Source: Glomus cerebriforme (lineage: Eukaryota; Glomeromycota; Glomeromycetes; Glomerales; Glomeraceae). Taken from it: DNA of 64,000 bases. Both the position numbers and the translations under genes were made by a program. Below the pieces are notes generated by a model. The model was not told the DNA's origin. It did not search any database and worked only from the letters and a program-made list of their open reading frames with translations. The stretch is from assembly GCA_003550305.1 (NCBI GenBank), contig QKYT01000018.1:136080-200079 (forward strand), in the 5' to 3' direction. Positions 52,990 to 64,000 of the stretch are shown one piece after another. Each line of letters starts with the position of its first letter. Position 1 is the stretch's first letter.

Positions 52990-54535
52990 ATTTTCGTGTA
53001 AAAAATTGCTAATTTTACTTATGTTGTCTTCAGAAAATTAGAAAATTAAAGTTATGCAAACTCATGGCGCTACAGAGGCTAATAACCCTGAATTGGCTCA
53101 AACCCTAAGGGAATTTCAGAAACAACGAGCACAGCAAATGCAGCAACGAAATGTTGCGACTGTTCCTTCTGTTGGTCTAGGTGGTATTAATGGAAGTAAG
53201 CGTGCCGATTCTGGTAAAACTCCTTCTTCAACAGTACCAAAATCAACGATGAATGCTCAAAATTCACAAACACCTCCAACTCCTTTATCTGCTGATGAGT
53301 TAAGGTCCTTGAAATATCAAATTCTGGCTTTTAAATTAATATCTCGATCTCTTCCTGTACCACCATTATTGCATCAAGCAATGTTTAATCCGAATCAAAT
53401 ACAGGGTTTATCTACACAAGATATAGTAGGATCAATACCAAGTATGACGGGAAATATAATAGAAGCATCTAATAATCATCATACTCAGAAAGCACCTTCA
53501 ACTGCTTCAACATCATCTGCAGATATAGGTTCTACTTCAAATGCCACTGTATCAAATATACCGTTTAATTCTTATACAAACCCTCACACATATATAAAAC
53601 CTGTTCATTCATATTCACATGAATCACGGCAACAAAGGATGCTGATACCATCTATCATGCTTGTTGGTCTTGATCCTGTAGAGATTGCTGCTGAAATAGA
53701 ACGAGATATTTGGTATAAAAGTCAATTAAAGCTTCGTGATCTTGAACGGGAGATTAATATACTTGATCAAAGAATTCATGAGCTTGAACATTTGAACAAT
53801 ACGAACAATAATGAATATGAAAGTCTTAAAAAAGAAAAAAAGCGAACAAAAATAGAATATATGAGTTTAAAAGCATTATCCGTTCAGCGGAAGGTGTGAT
53901 TTTATTATGTTATTAACTTTATTTATTTTATTTTTATAAATTATAATAATATTAAGAAAAGATAAATACTTTTTTATAGCTTCGGAAAGAAAGAATTAAT
54001 GTTGGAAAGTCAACGACATTATCAACATCTACTGATCGTACTGCATTTAAGAGAATGAAAAGACAATCTGCGAGGGATGCAAGAATGACAGATAGACTTG
54101 AGAAACAGCAAAGAGAAGAAAGACGACGTAAACAAATACAAAAAGATTTGCATAGCATTATTAATCATTGTAATGAAATGCAAAAATGGCATCGTACACA
54201 TCAAGCAAAATTAACCAAATTTGGACGTATGGTATTGAATTTCCATTCACAAATCAAGAAAGAAATCTAGGAGTAGAGTAAAAATCAATTGTTGATTTTG
54301 ATGGTCTTTCAGAACTATTTAAAAGTATAAGTACGATGGCTTATTCATTATTTTTGAATTATTTCTAACATTTATATTATTGACAGAAAAAATTTAAATC
54401 TATTATAAAAGCTCCAGACGATGATAATGCAAGTATAATGAAGATGGAACACAAGATGTTATTGATGTTGATGCCAATAAGACGCAGGTATATTATTATT
54501 TAAAAAAATTTATCATCATTTATTTGATATTATAC
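52990..54535 (+). CDS. Truncated SNF2 paralogue B (QLQ + HSA, no ATPase)
   Basis: Homology to the SNF2 gene begins in the last ~45 bp of its intron 1 and continues through exon 2 and exon 3. From the ATG at 53054 the frame is open to 53893, then a GT-AG intron, then exon 3 (53980) to a TAG at 54268-54270, giving about 377 residues. QLQ (SLKYQILAFKLISRSLPVPP) and most of HSA (RLEKQQREERRRKQIQK) are preserved, although the HSA helix has lost a few residues. The Gln tract is degraded to QKQRAQQMQQ. The ATPase, SnAC and AT-hook are absent. Decayed exon-12/13/14 pieces follow to 54535. It could be a transcribed decoy for SWI/SNF subunits or simply a young pseudogene; expression is unknown. Confidence 0.6.
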
Positions 54536-54746
54536 AGTATTTTTCTTGGAATATTATTTATTATTAGGTGTAAACATAGAAATTTTATTTTTTAAAAAAA
54601 ATCGTATTGTATTTTTAAATTTTATGATCATAATAAACAAACAAAATTTTAAAATTTCTTTATTTGCAAATCATTTTAAGCGTATGAAACTAGCTATTAT
54701 AATCAAACAAAAATTTCTAATCAAATTTAAACTGTTTATTCTAAAT

Positions 54747-55916
54747 TAATTTTTCTTTACAACTTGAAATACTTCATATTCATCAATTTTAAAGCTACTT
54801 GGAATACTAATATTAATGTAACTAATTATTACTAGCACTCCAAGACACTAAAGTAGCACCTTTGTTGTTGCATAATTGATGAAATTTTGCAGCATCACTA
54901 GTACCACAAAGGAGTAAATTGTATTGATATGATATATTTTGTTGAATATAATCATCTTTCATATCGATCTACTTTCCAAGGAGTTTAAATGCATTATGAT
55001 GGATCAAAACAGATTTATTTTGCGATTTCTAGGAGGCATTTAAATTCAGCATTGGAGTGGAATCTGGAACCATATGACATCGTAGAATATAATTGAGCAA
55101 ATCTTGAGGCAGAAGATCTTATATGGATATACTTTTAAGAAAAATCTTCCTTGGAAATATCATAGAATCTAATTAACGGAATATATTCTTTTAAAGTCTG
55201 CTTGACATTTATTAAATCTTCTGATGACCATATAGAATCATTTTTGCTGATTTTTGATAATGAACAAAAATCCATCTAAGAAGAGATTCCCATATATCAA
55301 TCTCTTCCATATTAAGGTCATCTCTTTGAAGTACCATGGTGATAATTGATTTTTCTAGTAAAGGAAATTTTTCAGACGAAAAGAGAATTCTTGGTTCTTC
55401 ACTAATGATTTCTTGGCAATAATCTTTTAGACCTTCGAATGGTTCATGTTGATTAACGACTTGAAGTGTGCTAACAGGATCCTTATACAAAAATGCTTCA
55501 TTTTCGATCAAATATATCTGGATGTTTTCAATTAATTTATTCAACCCTAGTTCATCAGCCGCAACTAGGCATTGCAAAATCTCATTTTTATTGTGTAAAT
55601 TATAATCTATGATTCCTGTATACAAATATCTAAAAAATTTGAAATTAGGAAATAAGTAACTTATCTTAAGATAAAAGATACACAATTAAAATATTTACTC
55701 GCCTGAGAATTATTCGGAACACTTCAATAGAAATATTTGGTTTTTTGAGAATAAAATTATCATCTTCGTCGTCAAAGGATAACGCTCTTTTGAGCACGAA
55801 GTACAAATGAATGAGCTAACAGTTCCTCCAGCTATAATGATTACATCGTAATTATCTCCATTTTCAAGAGCTTCTTCAAAGTCTTTAATAACTTCTGAGC
55901 AATATTGAAATGACAT
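54747..55916 (-). pseudogene. BTB-TLDc pseudogene
   Basis: This is related to the two intact genes to its right. Exon 1 starts at 55916 (MSFQYCSEVIKDFEEALENG), but the BTB core is frameshifted after VIIIAGG; LAHSFVLRA is readable only in another frame. The exon end keeps the GC splice donor (CTCAG|GCGAGT). Exon 2 (from about 55630, LYTGIIDYNLHNKNEILQCL) runs well to about 55250 through BACK, then shifts frame near the HYQKS segment. The TLDc part has lost most of its middle: from ...LLLCGTS to the last ~20 residues (YEVFQVVKKN) only fragments remain. Multiple independent lesions make it non-functional. Confidence 0.85.
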
Positions 55917-57983
55917 GTCTATATAAATATTTAAAAATTATTTTGTAATACATAAAGCATATTAATATTTTTAAAATTTACTCGATAGAACAACAAATTA
56001 AGATTATACAGCAACGTGCAACATTTTACGAACCTTCATTATCTTTTTCAAACCAACTTTATTAAATACATACCGCGTAATAAAAGTAATCGAAATTATT
56101 TCAAAGATAAAAGAAAAAAAAACAATGCCATCAATGCGAGACGAATCAGATGAATCGTGTTATATTATTTCTTTAATAGATCATTTACCACCCATAAATT
56201 TACTTTTTTTGTCATTATGGACACGAAGCAAAAGTATAATCTAATTGATCGACCTTTTGTAACTTGTATTATTAGCATTTAATGTTAAGCCTAAAATTAA
56301 AATTTTTGTGTAATTCTTCACATTAGGAAACAAATTTCCCATGAATTAAATATACGAAGTTTGAACAATTTCGGTTTATTATTGTTTTATATAAACGGAT
56401 TTTCTCTAGTGGGTAGATGGATATTCTCGAGATAAATGTAGCGGACCAGAAGTGATGAGAATCCGTTTACATTTATTGCCACTTACGACCCCACTAAATT
56501 GCCACCATCCAGTACCAGGAAAGATTGCATTTACAATTTTACACATTGTTGTGGTTGCAGTTGGATGATATCCAAGTACACTATGAATTATGATAAATTA
56601 TGCAGAATCGTTTAATAATTCTCTGTAAATTATTTTAATTAAATAAAAATATCTAATATATCCTGATAATCCATCAAATTTATTGTATACTTTGTATTTG
56701 TAATTAATAATTTACCTCTACTGTGAATTTTAACTCATTCATTTTATTTTTTAACACCTTATATTCTGATTCAAGTGATTAGTTTTTATTTTAAAAGCCA
56801 TCATTTTGTCTAAGAAATTACCAAAATAGTATTGTTATAATATATTTATCCTTTATATTTTCCAATATTGAACATGTTGCTTGATTTTATTTCAATTGTT
56901 AGTTCATTTTACTTGAGAATTCTACCGAAAAGAATTTTCACTTTTGCTGCGGTTTTTAACGCGTAGAATTTTTCGACATAGTTCTTACCATTTTCTAGAA
57001 TGTAAATGACTTTTTGAAAAGTCACCAAGATTATTTTAACTAATCGACTATTTGAAATCTTTACAAGAAAGACAATGGGTCTAACTCTTATCACTTTACT
57101 TTTATCACGGCCTATTTTTTTGATTTCATTGTTAAAGGAAGTAATAAATTGTAGATTAGGCTTTTGGATTGTAAATCAATGAAATACAATGAAAATGATT
57201 TTTTTTTCACGGAGACAGGCAACATATATACAAACATTCTGTGACATCAAGTTATTAATGCTACGGTTATACATTGTAAATTATCTTTAGTAAGCGTTGA
57301 AGATCAATAAATAGATGCGACTGAAATAATTTATCCATTAGCGTTAATAAAGATTAAAATACAGTATTTACTTTATTGAATATCTAGCATGAGCATTTCC
57401 TTGGAATCTTCTCTAGCTTTAAATAATTACATTTTAATCATCAAGTTTTGTCGTCATGTCCTTTTAAGTCAAGAACATTTTCATGTAGTATAAAAATTTT
57501 CCCTTAAATCACTGACGCCTCAACATAAATATAATATTATGATTTTCCCAGATCGACAATTCATATTGTTTTGTTTTTCAAATTCAGATTATATAATCAA
57601 TCTTGAAATCTCATGATAATTTTTTAACCATATGAGTAGTAATTTCTAGCTAACTTTATTTGGAATCATCCCTTTATTCAAAGTTATAAACAAGAATAGT
57701 TTTTTTTATTAAAATCATAAATGATTTTTAAACTCTAAAATTACTATTGTCGCGATCCTGGAATTTTAAATCAATGAATATTATCAATGTTTCTTTCTTC
57801 TTTAATAGCAATTGTTAAAATTGAAATTGAATATATATTAACAAAATACAGTATACAAGTAAATAAAATTAAATCAAGGTTTAAAATATAAATTTCTTTA
57901 TTTATAAAATAAGAAACCATCAAATCAAAAAAATATAAAAAAAAAAAAATAAAAAAAAAAAAATAAAAAAAAAATAAATGAAA
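55917..57983. other. Intergenic DNA with one open island
   Basis: The minus strand at 56422-56590 is open for over 50 codons and contains HSVLGYHPTATTTMCKIVNA then FPGTGWWQFSGVV, in DNA richer in G+C than its surroundings. It looks like an exon of something but I do not recognise it and find no partner exon. The rest is A+T-rich with an AAATAAAA-type tract at about 57935-57976 near the 3' end of the next gene. Confidence 0.3.
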
Positions 57984-59472
57984 TTAACTTTTCTTTACAA
58001 CTTGAAATACTTCATATTCTTCAGTTGTAAAGCTATTTGGAATACTAATATTAGTGTAAGAATTATTATTAGCACTCCAAGTAGTATTTCCTTGTGCGTA
58101 TAAATCATGCCCGCCACCAAAAGTTGGCCCATAGTTCACATGATCGTATATTGCATTAGAAGTATAAGAACTGCTAACACGTCCTATTTTTGCTGAATTT
58201 AAATTATTAGAATCCAATTTAAATAAAAAACTATCATTAGTTGTCAAATATTGATTTGAATTAGACCAATTCAAAGGATTATAGCCCCCAATAAGTTGTG
58301 TAGAATTTATGACTTTTGCAACCACTAAAGTTGCACCTTTGTTGTTGCATAATTGATGAAATTTTGCGGCATCAAATCCATCTCTAGTACCACGAAGGAG
58401 TAGATTGTATTGATATGGTATATTGTGTTTATTAGAATCACTTTTCTTATCGATCCACTTCGCGAAGAGCTTAATCATATTATAATTGATTAAAACAGAA
58501 TCAACTTTAGATTTGCGACTTCTAGAAGACTTGAAATTTAATGTTGGAGTAGAATTTGGAACCATATGATATCGAAGAATATCATTTAGCAAATCTTGAG
58601 GCAAGAGATCTTTATATGGATATACTTTTAAGTAAAAATCTTCCCTAGAGATATCATAGAATCTAATTAATGGAATATATTCTTGTATAGTCTGTTTAAC
58701 ACTCGCTAAATCATCTGATGACCATGTAGAATCATCTTGATCGATCTTGAGATAATGAACGAAAAGCCATCTAAGAAGTGATTCCCATATATCAATTTCT
58801 TCCATATTAAGGTCATCTCTTTGAAGTACCATTGTAATAATTGGTTTTTCTATTAATGGAAATTTTTGAGACGAAAAGAGAATTCTTGGTTCTTCGCTAA
58901 TTATTTCTAGGCAGTAATCTTTTAAACTTTGAAACGATTCATGCAGGTAAATGATTTCAAGTGTGGTAACAGGATCTTTATGCAAATATTCCTCGTTTTT
59001 AATTAAATATTCCTGAATGTGCTCAATCAATTTGTCCAATCCCAGTTCATCAGCCGCGACTAGGCATTGCACGATCACGTCTTTGCTGCATTGATTATAA
59101 TCTATAATCCCGGTATACAAATATCTAAAAAAAAAAAAATTTTTTTTTTTTAGCGAGATCTTATTAGATTATATTAAAGCAAAATCATTTTTAAATAAGT
59201 AAATGAAATACTTGCCTGAGAATTAATTGGAACACTTCAGCAGAAATATTTTTTTTTTTGAAAATATAATTACCATCGTCGTCTTTTTCCTTCCAATTAT
59301 TTGAAAATGCTCTTTCAAAATATGAACATCTAACACGAAGTATGAACGAATTTGCTCGAAGTTCCTTAATATCGGGATCTTCTCCGACTTTGATAATTAC
59401 ATCGCAATTATTTTCATTTTCAAAGGCATTTTCAAGATCTTTAATTACCTCCGAACTGTAATTAGATGCCAT
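57984..59472 (-). CDS. BTB-BACK-TLDc protein, copy 2
   Basis: Two exons, 59472-59216 and 59124-57984, give 465 residues. Exon 1 encodes the BTB/POZ start (SEVIKDLENAFENENNCDVI, then RVRCSYFERAFSNNW). Exon 2 completes it with RYLYTGIIDYNQ, then BACK (LVAADELGLDKLIEHIQEYL) and a C-terminal TLDc domain (about 290-460) with LLLRGTRDGFDAAKFHQLC, GPTFGGGHDLY and EYEVFQVVKK. BTB proteins are usually Cullin-3 adaptors; TLDc domains are linked to oxidative-stress responses and V-ATPase regulation. The intron begins GC (AG|GCAAGT): the nearby GT would put exon 2 out of frame. It is a member of a large Rhizophagus family; the target is unknown. Confidence 0.92.
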
Positions 59473-61385
59473 GTCTAGACTATATAATTGATAAATTGTC
59501 AGTAGATCATTTTTTATTAAAATTTAAGGGTATACATTTTCCATACACACCGCATTAATAGGAGTGAAAAGCAGGATTTTTTTTAAAAAAAAATGGCGAT
59601 TAAATTTACAAACTATTTAAAAAGTCGTGCGGTGATACAGAACTATTAATTTCAAATAATGGCAGACAATAGGATGAAAAAGTTTTTGTTACTCGTAAAA
59701 GTTAATTTCGTAAACATTAATTATTACGTTATCAAAATAACAAATTACTCTCTATTCTATTGAGTGACGAAAATTATGAAACTAACAAGAATACGGATAA
59801 GTTCCTTTACAATTCATTAAGATAATCTTATTTTAATTTATGAGAAATTTTTTTATTTCGATCGATCGGTAAAGTACAATTGTTATTAGAGTTATTATTG
59901 TTCATGTCAGCATAAACAATCATTAAATACCCACGAATGATCAGATCATATTACTGACGAGAAGTTTACGCCTATTTCCAATAAATAAAAACATTTATTA
60001 CAAAGACTAAAATATCACCAATCGAACCAATCAAAAATTTCAGGTGAGATCGACAAAAATTTACTAATGTGTACGTATATCTTTCAGGACCGAAATTATA
60101 TAATGTTGGTATCTATCAATTATGATGTAATGTCCAATCGTCTTTATTGTTTTAATTTTAATTCCAATAACTTTTCCGAAATGGTTTACTCTCTTCGATA
60201 TTTAAACCTTTTGAAGAAGTCAAATGAACGAGTTAAGTATTTTCGTAAGAAAGCTAGCTTACTCTTCGGAGATCGTTTCTGTTGTTATGCAATAGTCACA
60301 GTATCAGCTAATTAATTTGATCAATGATATAAACATTTTCTTTCTTTTCTGCAATGAATTGTACCACATAATGTAAATTACTAAAACACTGTATTATAAA
60401 ATTTTAAAAAGTTATAATATTTGTAAAAATCAATTTATGTAAAGACCGATATACTGTATAATTATGAAAATACCATAACAAGACATTTCTTTTTTATTAA
60501 TTATAATAAAGTAAAATTACTAAACCAAATAACGAACTCTATAGAACTATTAACACTATAACCTGGCGCGCGTCTGACAAATAATTATATCCTACCAGTA
60601 TATTGAATGCTATTTTACGTGAAAATATTATTAGGATATCACTAGATAATTCAACATACACCAGCTTATATAATTTCAATTGAACTACAATATAACAATT
60701 TATTGGTAAATTTACTTCTTTTATTTTTAACAATTGTAGTTTTAAAATAGGTAAACTGGTTTTTATTCTAGTCCGAAAATATAATTTAAGTTCTCAATAC
60801 GGTGTAGTAAGGGTGGAAAATAAAATTTTTAAATTCTCATAAAAAAATTTTTAAATTTTATTGATATAATAAATATATTACTTGAATTGGTGTGGTTGCT
60901 GCATTTTCAATAACTTGCATAATGTCTTTCACTGGGCGAGATAAATAATTAGCACGAATGTTACTACCAACAAATCTCGGCGGTAAGATCTGATTATACA
61001 TAATATACATAATATCAACTTATAAATAGAATAAATACAATAACTATCAAGTTACTATGAAGGTACTGTATATATTTTTTTAGCAAACTAATTAGTTAAT
61101 AGTAATACGCTATAAAAGATTTCATTAAGGTTTTTCTCATCTGAAATTCCTCAATATTTTCACTCCAAAAATAAAGAATATTTTATTTCAAAAATTTATT
61201 TTAAAGAAAAAACAGCAATTTACGTTAACAATTATGCGATATAAATAAGCTAATTTCAAGAATATGTCAGAACTCGGAAGTATCTAAAATTATTAAGTTA
61301 CTATACATATTCATAAATACACTAATTAAGAAATCTTAAAATTCTTGAACTGAAAAACATCTTTAATAAAAATCCCAAATTCATT
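59473..61385. other. Intergenic DNA with one exon-like fragment
   Basis: This is the spacer between the second and third BTB-TLDc genes. On the minus strand about 60895-61010 reads NQILPPRFVGSNIRANYLSR then DIMQVIENAATTPIQ and ends at GTAATA, a fair splice donor, so it may be a relic exon. A plus-strand 82-codon frame at 60067-60315 has no recognised content. Nothing else is seen. Confidence 0.3.
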
Positions 61386-62866
61386 TTAACTTTTCTTTAC
61401 AACTTGAAATACTTCATATTCATCAATAGTAAAGCTACTTGGAATATTAATACTAACATAATAAGTACCATTATTACTAGAACACCAAGAGGTATTCCCT
61501 GGTGAGTACAAATCATGCCCGCCACCAAAAGTTGGTCCATAGCTAACATTATCATATATTGCATTAGAAGTATAAGAACTGCTGACACGTCCTATTTTTG
61601 CCGAATTAAGGTTACTAGAATCAAATTTGAACAAAAAACTATCATTAGTTGTTGAATATTGACCTGATCTTGAACTAGACCAATTCAAAGGATTATAGCC
61701 ACCAATAATTTGTTCAGAATCTTTGATTTTTGCAACTACTAAAGTTGCGCCTTTATAGTCGCATAATTGATGGAATGTTGCAGCATCAAATCCTTCTCTT
61801 GTCCCACGTAAAAGGAGTGTAAATTTATATGGTATATTTTGAGTATAATAATCATCTTTCTTATCGATCCACTTCGCGAAGAGTTTAAATACATTATAAT
61901 TAATCAAAACAGATTTAAATTTCCTCCTTGAAGGCTTGAAATTTAACGTTGGAATAGAATCTGGAACCATATGATATCGAAGGATATCATTGAGTAAATC
62001 TTGAGGCAAGAGATCTTTATATGGGTATACTTTTAAATAAAAATCTTCCTTAGAGATATCATAGAATCTAATTAATGGAATATATTCTTTTATAGTCTGT
62101 TTAACATTTATTAAATCTTCTGATGACCATGTAGAATCATCTTTACTGATCTTGAGATAATGAACAAAAAGCCATCTAAGAATTGATTCCCATATATCTA
62201 TTTCTTCCATATTAAGATCGTCTCTTTGAAGTACCATTGTAATAATTGGTTTTTCTAATAGTGGAAATTTTTCAGACGAAAATAGAATACTTGGTTCTTC
62301 ACTAATGATTTCTAGGCAGTAATCTTTTAGACTTTGAAATGATTCATGCAAGTGAATTATTTCAAGTGTAGTAACAGGATCATTATGTAAAAATTCGTCA
62401 TTATTAGTTAAATATTCTTGGATTTGCTCAATTAATTTGTCCAATCCTAATTCATCAGCCGCGACTAGGCATTGTACGATCACGTCTTTGTTGTATTGAT
62501 CATAATCTATAATCCCGGTATACAAATACCTAAAAAAAAAATTATTTTATGGTATTGAGCGAGATCTTATTAGATCTTATTCGAGCAAAATCAATAAATG
62601 AAAGATATATTATTTACTCGCCTAAGAGTTAACTGGAACACTTCAATAGGAATATTTGGTTTTTTGAAAATAAAATTACCATCATCATCTTTTTCCTTCC
62701 AATCATTAGATAATGCTCTTTTAAAATATGGACATCTAGCACGAAGCACAAATGAATGAGCTCGAAGTTCTTTAACATCGGGATCTTCACCAACTTTGAT
62801 AATTACATCGCAATTATCTTCATTTTTGAGGGCACTTTCAAAATCTTTAATAACTTCTGATGACAT
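61386..62866 (-). CDS. BTB-BACK-TLDc protein, copy 3
   Basis: Exons 62866-62622 and 62529-61386 give 462 residues. The start is MSSEVIKDFE, chosen by homology with copy 2; an in-frame ATG 33 bases upstream would add an unrelated hydrophobic leader. BTB (NCDVIIKVGEDPDVKELRAH; ARCPYFKRALSNDW), BACK (VAADELGLDKLIEQIQEYLT; DIWESILRWLFVHYL) and TLDc (LLRGTREGFDAATFHQLCDY; GGYNPLNW; YGPTFGGGHDLYSPG; EYEVFQVVKK) are all intact. The intron donor is again GC (CTTAG|GCGAGT), at the same codon as copies 1 and 2. Very high similarity to copy 2 over the whole length indicates a fairly recent tandem duplication. Confidence 0.92.
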
Positions 62867-64000
62867 GGCTAGATAGTATAATAATAAACAACAAAACAAA
62901 CTTTTTTTTTATTATTATTAACTTACATTCCACGTTAACAAAGATGTAAAAGAGTTAAGGAAAATGAAATTCAAAGAGCATTTAAGTGGACAATTAGAAC
63001 AATGAATAATGCATATGCATATAATGCATACAATGATAAAATACGTAATAGCATCAATATGGCTATAAATAGTTATTATTTTCTCCATAGAAATGATCAT
63101 TCTTTTAAAAAACATTTAAAAGGAAATATTATATATTTATTTACCTTTTTATATAGTTGAGTGTTACGATTACTGTGTCACATTTTCATATGATCGTAAA
63201 TAGTTTTATTTTAAGATATTGTAATATTGTATCACTATATATGATATGTTTTGAATAAATAGGATTTGAATTACTCCATTTANAAACTTGTTATTTACAC
63301 CAAGATGATATTATTTCTAATAATATATATGAAACAAAAATTTATGATACTGAGATATTCAAGCAGTAGATGTATATAGTTTTGTATTATGTATTTGTAT
63401 TTATAGAAACTAGAAATCAACTTTTGACAATTGTGCTCATAGCATTAAGTATTTATAATGGAATTAGGCCTAAAATAAATGTGTTAAAAGTGTCCAAATG
63501 TTACATTAACTTAATTATAAAGTATTGTTCTATATTTAATGAAATAAATCGACTTTCTATTCAAATATTNTTATCATTTTATTATTTAAATATGCTTGAA
63601 ATAGTTAAAAAATATTTTGCATTGAATAATCAAAATATAGCATTAAACTTTTATATATTAAATTGCAAAATTTATAAAAAAATTGAATATTATTTGTTCA
63701 AAATATTATTGTGTTTTTGGCAAATTCAAAATAATGTACAAACATGAAATTACACCAATAATAGTATATTTGGATGTATTATCCACCTCCAACCATCACA
63801 TATTGTTTCTTCTTTATACTTGCAATCATAAAATATGTTCATCTTCCATGCGATTGTGAATTATAAAATTGGTAGTAAATGCAAACAGATTATCTCCAAA
63901 ATGTTTGTGAAAATTATCTTCATTATACCCAGGTGTTGATAATAGTATCATAAAAATTTTTTGCATAATGGCGAAGGTTGGGATTTTCTATTATTTCAGG
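62867..64000. other. Terminal A+T-rich DNA, two ambiguous bases
   Basis: No supportable feature. A 125-codon plus-strand frame at 63370-63747 is composed almost entirely of codons for A+T-rich residues and spans an N, so it is not called. Single N bases are at 63283 and 63570. Confidence 0.4.

Noticed and set aside
62867..62899. Eleven-residue upstream extension of BTB-TLDc copy 3
   Set aside because: The extra residues (MFCCLLLYYLA) are absent from copy 2, and the downstream ATG aligns with the family start.
63370..63747. 125-codon plus-strand frame at the right end
   Set aside because: Rich in Ile, Tyr, Asn and Lys as expected for A+T-rich DNA, spans an N base, and has no domain.

Overview
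The window looks like nuclear DNA from an arbuscular-mycorrhizal fungus (Glomeromycotina, very like Rhizophagus). The grounds are very high A+T with long poly(A)/poly(T) runs, genes split by short introns of about 50-100 bp, decayed transposon-like DNA between genes, and members of the families that are hugely expanded in these fungi: CxxC-type protein kinases, F-box proteins, BTB-TLDc proteins and WD40-like/TRP-like channel proteins. The species assignment is inference. Exon structures below were built by hand from splice signals and reading-frame continuity. Almost every gene closes to an exact multiple of three, which supports the models.

Layout. 1-10 kb: a protein kinase (1078-2514) and an F-box protein (3973-5679), then a gene-poor stretch with stacked inverted repeats (8088-8429) and a decayed Tc1/mariner-like transposon (8481-9347). 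10.8-21.1 kb: four class I methyltransferase genes, all on the minus strand. Three are tandem paralogues that begin with a myristoylation-like MGN-type N-terminus. An LRR pseudogene lies between two of them. 22.8-26.6 kb: a large TBC Rab-GAP. 28.7-34.2 kb: a complete 15-exon SNF2/STH1-type chromatin-remodelling ATPase (QLQ, HSA, ATPase, SnAC, AT-hook, bromodomain). 34.6-38.9 kb: a 1252-residue TRP-like channel, tail to tail with it. 40.1-44.5 kb: a HIG1 mitochondrial protein, an 895-bp assembly gap, a truncated F-box gene and a mitochondrial ACSF3-like malonyl-CoA synthetase arranged divergently. 44.7-45.4 kb: an unknown intronless gene.

46-54.5 kb is a recently rearranged accessory block. 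A ~1 kb segment is present twice, and one copy carries a 327-bp MULE-type MITE with perfect 31-bp TIRs and a 9-bp target duplication. Two partial copies of the SNF2 gene flank that copy. One is a frameshifted mosaic; the other keeps an open QLQ+HSA reading frame without the ATPase. 54.7-62.9 kb holds three tandem minus-strand BTB-BACK-TLDc genes, one a pseudogene and two intact, all sharing a GC-AG intron at the same codon. The last 1.1 kb has nothing supportable.

No tRNA, rRNA or CRISPR array was seen. Points of most interest are the ATPase-less SNF2 copy, the MITE with a readable pre-insertion site, an apparent excess of GC-AG introns, a 12-nt microexon in ACSF3, and the myristoylation-type methyltransferase cluster.
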